64,000 bases of DNA from Escallonia rubra (taxonomy: Eukaryota; Streptophyta; Magnoliopsida; Escalloniales; Escalloniaceae). Numbering within the stretch: the stretch's first letter is position 1; every line of letters starts with the position of its first letter. The stretch lies in assembly GCA_033065855.1 (NCBI GenBank), contig JAVXUO010002078.1, positions 58,939 to 122,938 of the forward strand, read 5' to 3'. A program made the position numbers and the translations under genes. The notes below the pieces were generated by a model, which made no database searches, had not been told where the DNA came from, and worked only from the letters and a program-made list of their open reading frames with translations. Shown here one piece after another: positions 48,409 to 59,335 of the stretch.

Positions 48409-50624
48409 TTGATACAATCTCATGGAAGAGAGTTCTTTAACCCTCCAAATGAAGACTTATCACATGAAAACTTGTGCTTCTTCCACTTTCCTCCCAGGAC
48501 TTGTAGTCACCGTAAGAGTTTGAAATTCCTAAACTCCCCGTTTTGCAATCTTCGCCTGTTGGATAACAGCTGAATTCCGGCTTCATCCTGATGGGCTTAT
48601 TGGGCCACCTCTTACCTTCTGCTTTAAGTGAAATTAGTCCTCGATTTTGCCTGTAGACCCTCGAGCACAGTTTGGAACAACAAAGTTCAGTTGGCATTCT
48701 GGTCTACATACCGATGCTTGGTTGTTTACTGATGGAGGTTTTTAAAGTCCTGCACATTGACACCCACCATATATCTGGAACGGTGGCCATACTCTGACGG
48801 AGAATCAACCTTTGGCTGCACAAAGATGAAGATATCCAAAGTAAGATGGAAGATTTTCTACCAATGTGATTGGAAGGCACATCTCAAATAAAACTCTTTT
48901 GTCCAAGGCTGTCTACACTTGGGGTTGTTAAGATGGCAGCAACAAAAACTTTAAAATGATGGCTATCAATATGAAACATCATGAAAAACATGAGAAAAAA
49001 ATGTGTCAGGGTTCATAACGTACTAGGGTACTGTCATGTATATTTCTTTTTGTGTCTTAGCAGCTAGTGTAGTTGTCAGGTACTCTCCAACTTCTTGCAC
49101 AACTATAAGTTCAAATCCAATCCAGCAAAAGTTAATGAAACAAAGCAAATTGCAGGTTGTGAGATATGAACTAATATTGTCTAACTCAATAAATATTAAG
49201 CACTAGTAAACCCAAATGTTAATGCACTCATTTTAAAGTGCTATGTACATTTCCTTTGATGTATACTGAACCTACTTCCTATAAATTCCATCATCACTGG
49301 TGTGTTCCAGAAAGTTGTTTCTTCATTGATAATCCAGGTGCACTCAAATCGTAAGCCAGAAGAAGCTAAATGTGAACCACTTACATGTCGACCGTAAGTC
49401 GTTTCAGTTTTTCTTTTCATATTTGTTTTTTATAGGAAAGACAGTTAAAAATTTAGTAATAGGGTGGTGTAATAGTCAATAATGGAGAATTTTTTCTAAG
49501 AAGATTTACTAAAAGCATGTAGGCTCTCAAGCACCAAACTTGTACATGCTTGTTAACTGTGTTACGTAATACTTGCAATATAACAAGAGCCAAAACAGAA
49601 TTGAGAATTGTGCATCATAAAGACTTCATACCACATACTTGCATAATTTATGTCACTTGCCATGCGTTCTGAAGTAGCTCAACTTCATGAACACTTGGTC
49701 TAGATAAATCAGCACCGTCCAGGAATGTAGGTTACAATGTGTGGCACTGCTCACCTGTTTCTATGTAACCAAAAATAATCTCTTTGCAGTTAACACTGCC
49801 CTGGGCCTACAGGCAGAGATCTTCATCCATCTCTCTCTAATCATCCACACAATGATTAGAGAACTGGTTTACCAAATTGATATGTCCTGCACAAGCTAAA
49901 TGATATGTTCAGGTTGTTAAAACTTCTAAACCACATTTTATTTGATCTAAAACTCCATACCATTTTAACATCAAACAGGGTAATAAAAAAACACCCATGA
50001 ACCTAACTTCGACATGATGCATACAAGAAGAAGTTGTAATCTTTAAGTCGTAGGGATACAAAGCAAGAAAATATCTAAGCAAACCTAAAGAAAGTGATTT
50101 TCCAAGCAGGTACCAATTTAAGCAGGTATTTCACACATTTAGGGCTCTTTAAACACTCCATATTGCAAGGTCTCGGACTATACAGGGAAATCTAATCAAT
50201 TTCCAGTATACTAAACTTAGAGTTCTTCAAACAGTGTGTAGCATTTCCACTGTAAAATATTAGAATAAAAAAGGGTGAGAAGGGCATAACCACGCTACCT
50301 GAAAAATTTGCTGAATGTGCATGTGGCCACTGGATTATTGGCCCAATCTAACAGCTTTTTAAGCCGCCATTTGTAAGATTGCTAAATGATCCCCTAGTTT
50401 CCTTTCCTGATCCTCTTGATTCTGCTTGCCATACCATAATGGAACAGCAGAAAGAATGCAACGAAAGGTAACCAAGTGCAATCATCAAGATAAGCCAGAT
50501 TCATCTATTAGTTTAGCAGGAAGCCCCCCGTAAATTAAAGAATCTACAGGACACTCTTGATAATCTTCTAGCAGGAAATGATCTTGGCAAGCATAGAGAC
50601 GTTTCAGCTTGCAAATGGTGCCAG
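48409..50624. other. No gene recognised; downstream side of the DYW PPR gene
   Basis: A minus-strand frame at 48437-48697 has no known domain. The part close to 50624 is likely the 3' untranslated region of the PPR gene. Confidence 0.45.
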
Positions 50625-52508
50625 TCACCAGTAATCCACACAAGAACAAGATCCATCTCTAAAGTGGTGAAAGCGAAGTTTATCTCGAACAATAATTTCT
50701 CTGTTGGAAACAACTGAAATGTACTTTATAGCTGTGTGACAGTCCTCACACATACGAAGGTTCTTCACAATCCTTATAGCCAATCCATGACTTGTTTTTA
50801 ACAGCCCAAATGCTATTGCAAGCTTTTCACTGTGGTATCTTAGGGCATACTCCCTCTCCTCGTCCTCCAACTCATGCATCACTGACTCGGAAGTTGGTAC
50901 ATAACCTATAGCCCTACACCTTTGCATTAATTCATCTAAGTACTGGTAGATCTTATTGGTTTCAGGGTGGGATTTGTCGCCCATGCTAAACATAAACATC
51001 TTTTGGTCAATCTCTATAGTGCTATAACCAACTTGTTTCTTTAGTCCTTTTTGAATCATCGCGTTTCTGACCATTTCTACTCTGTCCATCTGGCCGGCCA
51101 TTGCATATATATTCGAGAGCAAAACATAATGGCCGGGATTATCAGGCTCGGCAGCTAAAAGGTTCTCAGCTACTTGTACTCCAAGATCAACATTCTTGTG
51201 CATTTTACAAGCCCCAAGCAATGCAGTCCAAGCGGCTGTTGCTGGCTTGAAAGACTTCATATCTTTGACGTATTGAATTGCTTCAAAGAGCAATCCAGCA
51301 CGCCCAAGCATATCAACCATGCAAACGTGATGCTCCACTCCAGGAACTATGGCATATTCCTGGGTCATGCTAGCAAATGCCACGTGGCCTTCTGAGACTA
51401 GCCCAGCATGGGCACATGCCGATAGCACAGCAATAAATGTCACGTCATTGGGAGGTGGCCCACGCGTTTTCATCATATGAAAAATTTCAATAGCTTCCCT
51501 ACCATAACCGTGCATCCCATAAGCAGAAATCATAGCTGTCCATGCCACAACATTCCTTATATCCATCCAATCAAAAATTTCCCGTGCTTTCCTCACGTTT
51601 CCGCACCTAGCATACATATTAATAAAAGCAGTACCAAGAACCACATTCACATCAATCCCCTTATGTACAACATACTCATGCACCCAACAACCCAACCTGA
51701 AAGCCCCCAACTGAGAACAAGCAGATAGCACACTCACAAATGTTGCCGAATCGAACTCAAATCCGAGATCCCTCATCATATTAAACAACCCAATAGCCTC
51801 CTCAGCCAACCCATTCTGCTCGTACCCCGAAATCATCGAATTCCACGCAACCACTGTTCTCTCGGGCATTTCATCAAACATCTTCCTGGCAACATCCAGC
51901 TCCCCACATTTAGCATAAAAGCTAACCAAACCAGCCTGAACATATACATCCAAACCAAACCCACTAACAAAAGCATGGGTGTGTAAGTTCCTACCAAGTC
52001 TCAAAGAAGATAAACCAGCACAAGCCTTGATCACAGAGGTGTAAGTGTAGCTGGAAGGGTGTGTGGAGGTTAAAAGCATTTGCTGATAAAAGAGGAGGGT
52101 GTCGAGGGGGAAGCGGGACTTGGTGGTGGCGTTGATGAGAGAGCTGAAGAGAAAAGGGTCGGGTCTGGGGATGGAGAAGAAGATGTGGCGGGTATAGAGG
52201 ATTGACCCGGATGCACAGGCTAGTGTGAGAAGTTTTGTGAGGTGCGGGAGCGAGTGTTGCAGGCCTGATAGGATGAGCTGGGCGTGGACTTGTTGGAGGG
52301 GTTTGAGGCGTGGACCGGCGCGGCTGAGGAGGGTTTGGTAGTCTAATGTGAGGTGGAATGGAGCTGCCTGGCAGGCATGAAAAGAAATAAGTGACCCATC
52401 AAGGGAAGACGTTCGAGGTAATTGTCTATATTTCACTCGTGATGCAAAGCAAGTGATGCTAAGAAAGTGGTTCCGTGACATGTAATATCGTGCGGCGAGA
52501 CGTAGCAA
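50625..52508 (-). CDS. DYW-class pentatricopeptide repeat protein (At2g33760-like)
   Basis: A single intronless frame of 627 residues starts MLRLAARYYMSRNHFLSITC and ends at the canonical ...DGSCSCVDYW, stop at 50627-50625. PLS-type repeats run from about residue 65 to 450, followed by E/E+ motifs (KQVGYSTIEIDQKMFMFSMG) and the DYW deaminase domain. In the DYW domain I see H559 and E561 of the H-x-E active site and the zinc ligands C587-x-x-C590-H591. Proteins of this class edit C to U in plastid or mitochondrial RNA. Which organelle and which site cannot be read here. The order of motifs and the phrase LDYQTLLSRAGPRLKPLQQVH match Arabidopsis At2g33760 from memory. The N terminus is not a clear transit peptide but could be one. 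Confidence 0.95.
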   Translation of the reverse strand: MLRLAARYYMSRNHFLSITCFASRVKYRQLPRTSSLDGSLISFHACQAAPFHLTLDYQTLLSRAGPRLKPLQQVHAQLILSGLQHSLPHLTKLLTLACASGSILYTRHIFFSIPRPDPFLFSSLINATTKSRFPLDTLLFYQQMLLTSTHPSSYTYTSVIKACAGLSSLRLGRNLHTHAFVSGFGLDVYVQAGLVSFYAKCGELDVARKMFDEMPERTVVAWNSMISGYEQNGLAEEAIGLFNMMRDLGFEFDSATFVSVLSACSQLGAFRLGCWVHEYVVHKGIDVNVVLGTAFINMYARCGNVRKAREIFDWMDIRNVVAWTAMISAYGMHGYGREAIEIFHMMKTRGPPPNDVTFIAVLSACAHAGLVSEGHVAFASMTQEYAIVPGVEHHVCMVDMLGRAGLLFEAIQYVKDMKSFKPATAAWTALLGACKMHKNVDLGVQVAENLLAAEPDNPGHYVLLSNIYAMAGQMDRVEMVRNAMIQKGLKKQVGYSTIEIDQKMFMFSMGDKSHPETNKIYQYLDELMQRCRAIGYVPTSESVMHELEDEEREYALRYHSEKLAIAFGLLKTSHGLAIRIVKNLRMCEDCHTAIKYISVVSNREIIVRDKLRFHHFRDGSCSCVDYW

Positions 52509-53644
52509 GAGCGGAGCAAGGGATGCCGCCTAAAATTGTGCGAGCAAGACTGGAGCAAGGGACGGAAACGGGGCAACTCATGCCAAGGCTTGATGATTGA
52601 TTGCGCTGCGAATGGCGAAAGCGCATAGCGAGTACCGGCACGGCGCTCCAAATTTGATGTTTAAGGTCCAATTCCAAGAAGTTACCATACAAAATTCTCT
52701 CTCTCTCTCTCTCTGTGTAGTTTTTCGAAGCTCTGAGAGATTTTATAGCAAGAAGGTGAAGTATCAAGTGCTTTGCAAATGTGCTCTCAAGTGCTCTGTA
52801 GGTAGCCGAGGATAACCTGTTTTCTAGTGTTTCGTTGTACTGACTAACCTAACCGGCACGCCTTCATTCTGTCTACTCGGCTGGTTTGTCTCACAGAGGA
52901 CCGGCGTGATAGAGTAAGCAATGGATCCCAACGTCCATCTGTCGAGCAGACTGTTTATAGACTTGCTCCCCTCCCGAAGTCACCCAAATGTCAACATTCA
53001 TAGAGATGCCGGCCGGTGAGTGAATGTGACGCCGGTGTGAAAGGATCGCTTCCCCTAGTGTCCTTAGCGTCACACAAAGTCACTAGAAGCGTGGAGTGCG
53101 GTCATTTTGCCCAAAAGCTCGAGCGGATCCTCTTAAGACTCCAGAAAATGGGTTGTAACGTGTTCCACCATCAAGGTGTTGTGAGTTTGTCAATGGCCTT
53201 AGAATGCCCTGCACCTGAACTCATATGGTACCAATTGACAATTTTTTTTTTTTTATCGGAAGCATTGTCCTAAGGTGGGGCTATAAGCGTAGGTCGTTAC
53301 AGATTTTTGTATGTGCATCTCTAAAATGCGACATAAAATGTATAGAAATTGATGGGCGTAGATAAACCTCTTCCCCTGCAACATAAGTAATCAAATGTCA
53401 GAGGATTGACTAATTACAATGAGTTTAACTGCATATAGTAAAAACCCACCAAAGATTACTGCGAGTGGCATCTTGCCTCATTCGTTAACAGCTGATTCTG
53501 ATGTATGCTTAGTGAAAGTTAACAAAAGAACATATGAGTTTATAGCTTATCTCATGCCTTTTTAACCACAAAACTATTCCCAGAGGTTTCATATGGTGGC
53601 AATAATTTTACGAAACTTATGTTCTCGGTCAATTATTTGAAGAG
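52509..53644. other. Upstream side of the PPR gene, no further gene
   Basis: A CT microsatellite lies at about 52692-52714, a common feature of plant 5' untranslated regions, so transcription of the PPR gene may start near it. Frames at 52891-53273 show no known domain. Confidence 0.4.
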
Positions 53645-54672
53645 ATAATATCACGTGTATCCTCGAGTTGAAGGGGTGATAAGAAAGTACCCATTATTAG
53701 CGTAATATCACTCGTAGCACTTTATCAAAAGGTAAGAAGAAAGATTGCCTTTATTATGTGAAAAGAGAGAATTGCCCATCCAAATATTATTGTCACTATC
53801 TCCCTCTGCCGTTTTTTTCTCGTTCTCATCCTTTTTCTTCCCCATTATTTCATCATCGTCATAACCATCACCACCTATGGCATACTAACCTTCAACCCAC
53901 CACTACCCACAAACCCACAACCCACCTACGACCACTTAACCTCCCAACCCACAAATCGTGTCAGCGCCACAACTCACTGCCCATAACAACCCACAGAGCA
54001 CAAAATCTCTGCACATTATCGCTACATCTCTTTCCATCACCGCCACCATTGCCCATCATCGCATGTACACATACTACCACCACATGAAAATCACCGGTCT
54101 ATATTTTTCAATGAACCCATCAAAATCACCCCAAACACATGCATTCCAATCGCACACATAAGAACAAGTAAAATGAGAACCAAAACCACCGTAAGCAACC
54201 CAATCAAGCTCCACGTGCATATCATTCCTTTCACCATCAGTTCATATCCACATCTATAAGCACATATCAGCAAGCGCACACGCGCGTGTACTTAAGCACA
54301 CAGATATGCACGTGCCCAGTGCACACCCTTGTACATAAAAGCACTCTCACACCAAAAAACACACACATCTAATGTGTGTATGAACAATACGTATATGTGC
54401 GCGCTTGCGTGTGGAAGAGTAGAAGAAAGTAAATGGAAGATTGGGACGTGGGCAATACATAGAAAAAACTTTATACGTATGTGAGGAGTTCAAAATACTC
54501 TTTTTAACATATAAAATTACGGTGTGGCAAAAACTGTTGTTTAGTGTCATTGAACCCTAACATAATCATGTGATACATATGTCTTTTCACATTTTAGATA
54601 CGGGTGTCTATTTTGTCAAAATACATAGTTGATTGTATTACCACTAAACTTGAGGATAAAAAGTGATACTTT
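53645..54672. mobile_element. Possible decayed TIR element
   Basis: The left edge TATCACGTGTATCCTCGAGTT resembles the right edge read backwards TATCACTTTTTATCCTCAAGTT. The interior is His/Thr/Pro-rich low-complexity sequence, as in the MULE-like elements nearby. No target duplication found, so this is tentative. Confidence 0.3.
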
Positions 54673-54679
54673 TAAAATA

Positions 54680-55682
54680 GGGAAAATTACGTAAAATACC
54701 CCTGTGGTTTGGGGTAGTTGCAAAAAGACCCCTCCTGTTACAAAAATTGCAATAAGATACCTAAGGTTTAAAAAGTGTTACACCCGTCAAAAAAGTCATC
54801 CAAATTAACGGCGTGTGATGCTCACGCTCCTAAAGAGTGCGTTTGGTAGAGATTATTCTAACGAAATGACAAAAATGCCCTGTAGTTCTTCTTCCCTCAC
54901 CAAATCCCTAACCGCCGCCACCGTCCCTAACCGCCACCACCTACCTCACCATAATCGCAGCGCCGCCACCTGCTTCACTCGGATTTGTTTGCCGATTTTG
55001 GGTTCCACAGATTATTTTTGGCCAGACGTCGTGGTGGTGAAAGGCCGGAGTTCAGGGATCTGCCCATGCCGGTCTCGGTCGCTCTTTTCCTCCCATGCCG
55101 GAGCTTTGGCCATTTCTTCCCCCCGTCTCTTTCCGTCCGTAATCGCCACCCACGCCATGCCCTATCCACCACCATCATCACATATTTCTTCCCCCCGTCT
55201 CTTTCCGTCCGTAATCGCCACCCACGCCATGCCCCATCCACCACCATCACCACCTATTTCTTCCCCCCACCCTCACCGCGCCTTATCTAGCGCCACCGCC
55301 GCCCATTTCTGCTGCCACCATCAACTCGAACCCGCCGTTGCCACCAGCCAGATCCACAAACCATGAGCCTAGATTTACATTTCGGATCCACAACCCGTCA
55401 GTCCCTCCCTTTCCCACCTCTTCCCTTTTCCCCTTCCATCCGGTCCCCTATCTGTTGCTCGCGTCGGCCCTAATAAGGGCTTGGGTTGGGCTTGTGGCAA
55501 ATAAGGGTAGTTTTTTCATTTGGACAATTTACAAGGGTATTTAGGATAAAAATTTTATTCTGTAACGAAAATCATGGATTGTAACACTTTTTAAACCTTA
55601 AGTGTCTTATTGTAATTTTTGTAACTGGAGGGGTCTTTTTGCAATTACCCCAAACCACAGGGTTATTTTACGCAATTTTTCC
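54680..55682. mobile_element. MULE-like TIR element with perfect 9-bp target duplication
   Basis: About 110-bp inverted repeats: left GGGAAAATTACGTAAAATAC, right read backwards GGAAAAATTGCGTAAAATAA, both followed by CCCTGTGGTTTGGGGTA. They are flanked by tttaaaata at 54671-54679 and 55683-55691. The family is the same as the element at 47220. The GC-rich interior has a 72-bp tandem repeat (ATTTCTTCCCCCCGTCTCTT near 55112 and 55186) and no transposase. It may be captured host sequence, as in Pack-MULEs, but I cannot name a source gene. Confidence 0.85.
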
Positions 55683-57240
55683 TTTAAAATATCACTTTAT
55701 CAAAACAAAATACTTTACCAGAACAAATTTTTTTTTTTTGTGGTAAATGTGATCCTTTGGATATGTATCTAATCTTTTAATTTTTTTTGATTCCTTGAAC
55801 AAATTTTATTCCCATTCCGGATGATATCAAAGGACTATTATGCAAGGATATCTACATGTTTCTCTATGAAAACGTATGTCTCTAGAAAATATTTAAAGTT
55901 GAATTCTTTTTTTTTATTATTATTATTATTATTTTGCCCTACACTTGGACCAACTTACCTCTGTGGCTTCTTGTATTTGAAGTGGTTTAGGTATCAACAC
56001 CAATAATACTACTGTTAGGAACCATTATGGAAGAAGATCCAGATAAGATATGCAATTCCTCGGGAATGAAGAAAATTTGATCGACTTTCATTGGGATTTT
56101 GGCCTAAATTCTCTTTTTTAACGATTGACTGCACTTTTATAGTCCGTGTTTGACATTTTTGGAGCTCGTTGAGGTAAGGATCGTCAAAATAAACAAGAAT
56201 AATATCTCTAGAAAAAATGCCTTTTAGTATCTCATCGAGATAATGGAAGAGGGCATTAGTTCGTTTGCACTCTCTTGAATCGATTGGAGTGGAATGAATC
56301 TATTTCTTTGCATTTTTTCCATTCACCTAGAATTCGCATGGAGAAATCATTTATACATGAGATTACAATGACAACTACATATGATTCAATTAAATTCTTA
56401 ATAATCACGAACCATATCTTCTTTTTTTACCAAAAAAATTGTGTCTTGGTCCATCATTAGTTATTGACGGGGTTAGAAATAAATATTCGCTTGATATGTA
56501 AGAGAATTAGCCTTCATTTGATCTTGATCCTTTTGAATCGAAAGGGAGATTAGGTTGGATATGCAAGGCTCTCCTCATCATGTCCACTTATGACTTGTTT
56601 TTGGTAAGAGATCAACATAACCATATATAAGTTTAGGTGCATGATCTACAACGGCATTCCAGTGCATTTCTCCCTCTATTTTAGAAGAAATATGTTTCCG
56701 AACTTTCTCTTTAGAACACAAAATAGATGTTTCCGGTGCAAATCTTAGCAATCACTTGTTCAGATTCTACATACTAATCGTTTTGAACCCAAAAAAAAAA
56801 AAACTTTTGGGTTGAATATTCACATTACGTAGATTATTTTCACTCTCAACATTTACATACAAGTCTATAGAACATAAAAAGTCAGGATGTCAGTGACGTG
56901 TATGTGTTAGATGAACCAAATCCTTATTAAATTTTAAAATTCCATTAGAAAGGGGTTCCACATAGTTTGCGGTAGCCCTTGTGAGTACTCCACTAGTACG
57001 AGGAGTTCTTAATGTTAATCGAGTACCCGACTCTTTAACAAATTGACCTGCAAAAATATCTACAGCTTTTCCCAATTCAACCAAGTTACCGTGCGTAGGG
57101 CTATGACCATAACATAAATAACATATCTGCAACGTACTGCTACAAGTAAAGGGAATTCGAATATTTTGGGGCTGTGCTAGAAAGGCGGTTATGAATCGAT
57201 TGACAAGTCCAATTCAAATATCTTGATATCTGGTAGTAAT

Positions 57241-57280
57241 GTGTGTGTGTGTGTGTTGGGGGGGGGGGGGGGGGGGTATG
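57241..57280. repeat. Simple repeat: (GT)n then (G)n
   Basis: GTGTGT tract followed by about 20 G within the rpoC2 fragment. Confidence 0.9.
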
Positions 57281-57645
57281 CATTCGCTAAAACATGACCA
57301 ATTAATGTTTGGATAAAAATTGATTTCGAGATCATCGCATTTCGAGGACTCCCAACAATCCGTCGAATGGTACCACAATTTGTTCAACGTACATCAATGT
57401 ACTAAACTACTTCAACAAGTCTGCCCATGAGATATCCAGCATCTGATGTTCGTATAACAATATTCATAGCACCACCACGGGTTCTGTTGTAGCAAGAAAT
57501 TATATATTTTCTTGACGAGAGTACGCAAAGTGCTTTGAACGGGTAATCAATCATTTTGTCCTTGAGGATATGACATTAATCTTTTTATACCTACTAATTG
57601 ATGTACTTGAGATGCATTTCCTCTAGCTCTAAAAAAAAAAGACCT

Positions 57646-58759
57646 TGTAATGCCCCTAATTTTTCAGAGCGTTAATATCAAAGAAACAGAGTAAAGAAAA
57701 ACTCAAAATTTTAAAAAAGGTCTTCCAAACAGGTTATTCCAAGCATCTAAAAAGAGAATCTCCAATTTACATAATTAAATGTCAAAATAGGTCTAAACAA
57801 TAATCTAATTCCCAATTTACTCCTACTTCCAAATCCAAATATTTTCTCTTATTATAATTTCTAAAAATAATCAAAAGTACTCTGAAATTAAACCGCTAGC
57901 TATCAGTCATATAGCTAGCCCTGTAATCCAATACCACATACTGATCACCTGAAAGGAAAAATAATAAGGGAGCGAGCCAAATGCCCAGTAAGGTCTCTCA
58001 ACGGACCAACAAAAAAGGATACAAAATGTCCGAGAAAACGAAATTGCGGACATACATAATTTTTGAAAGAATAGATACACACGAGAATTTTGAAAATGCT
58101 AAAATATATTTGTGTACAGAGACACACACTAGAGAGCCATTCAGAAAAATGTTACACATGTCATCACTGACAAGTGATACCAGGTTCAGAAAATAAGGTC
58201 GTGATCTCTAACTCGTCATGTTGAGTTAGCCCACATTTCAATTCACGTGAGTAAGTCAGAATCAAGAATGTCACATACGCTGTGACATGACACACAAAAA
58301 ATTAGATTCATTATATCCGATTAAAAAGGTTAAAAACCAACCAATTGCCCATAGAATACGTATAAATGGGTGGAATCAATAAACAAAGACAAACGTTTAC
58401 GTCGTTATTGAGTGAATGGTTGCAACAGACCCCATACACGTACAAGACAAGAATTATTGCACAAGAAGCCAGTAGCAATCAGCAAAGGAAAAATAATAGA
58501 CCGAAAGAAGCAAGTCAAATGCTTCCGATCCAGGATGTTAAAGACTAATCATCACTTTAGTCATTACCCAGTTAATTGATGGGAGAAAGTGTAAAAAGAC
58601 ATGACAAAATGGAGAGCCTGAATATACAAAATGCAAAGCATAAACAATTGGAGGCAAAGTGTGATGTACACGTGGGTAACCATGGAGAAATTTAATTCTA
58701 CAAGTTGAACTTGTAGACAAGTAATCACCCATTAACAAAAACAACGAATTTGTATTACA
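57646..58759. mobile_element. LTR-like insert in the rpoC2 fragment (possible solo LTR)
   Basis: Plastid homology stops at about 57631 and resumes at about 58770. Inside are ends TGTAATGCCC and GTATTACA, which form the TG...CA and inverted TGTAAT/ATTACA termini seen in some gypsy LTRs. A short repeat tctaa flanks the whole insert, but extra bases lie between it and the TG/CA ends, so the boundary is uncertain. No retroelement protein is coded inside. Confidence 0.45.
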
Positions 58760-59152
58760 AATTTAATTATTCGGGATCTAAGAGACGTCATATTGATTGG
58801 ATTAAAGGGGTCAGTCATCATAAAATCAGCAACATTTTATTGTCGTAAATGAATATTCACTTGTAGCATACCATATCTCAATGGATTAACATAATCTTTG
58901 TACCGCATGTGTATTCCCACAATGATGGTATCTTTTCCAAAATCAAACGTTGTTGTTCAGCTTCTTGAAAGCCATTACTTGGAAGATATTGCTAAAAGAT
59001 CATCTTTTTCTAAAGAAATGGATGTAGCAGTAGCTTGTTGGAAACGAAGAGTCTTTACTTGACCTAAGATACGTGATTGACGAATAGGTCGTTTCATGGT
59101 CGTTTCAATCTATCACTTTATTATAAAAGACCAGATTGGATTGTTCTGTCAT

Positions 59153-59335
59153 AAGAAAATTCATATTCCACTAGGTAGGATTTGGTAATAAGTTTGGAAA
59201 CTTTCTGTTCTCAATCTCGATTCAGGTAGAAGTTCTAGATTTGTGGTCATGGTTAAACCGGAGAGACTTGAAATCCTGATTAGTCTTATAGAATTACTTA
59301 ACTTAGGTACCATATAAGTTTGTTTATAGAATTAA
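59153..59335 (-). pseudogene. Plastid rpoC1-rpoC2 spacer in the nucleus
   Basis: About 180 bp between the rpoC1 stop and the rpoC2 start, same order and orientation as in plastid genomes. Confidence 0.7.

Larger units (their letters stand above)
55748..59152 (-). pseudogene. rpoC2: Plastid rpoC2 fragment in the nucleus (NUPT part 1)
   Basis: N-terminal part of plastid RNA polymerase beta-double-prime, minus strand, full of stops. It starts near 59152 with [11 protein letters not shown], then [16 protein letters not shown] and WYATSEY (about 58880). After an LTR-like insert it resumes with ARGNASQVHQLVG (about 57630), VRTSDAGYLMGRLVEVV and [18 protein letters not shown] (about 57115). It continues with [14 protein letters not shown] sequence (about 56790), HLLPKTSH and [15 protein letters not shown] (about 56020), and fades at about 55748. 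In working plastid DNA these would be open. So this is an old plastid-to-nucleus transfer. Confidence 0.9.

Noticed and set aside
54815..55366. 183-residue plus-strand frame rich in Ser, Pro and His
   Set aside because: Lies inside a TIR element and consists of tandem repeats; no domain recognised.
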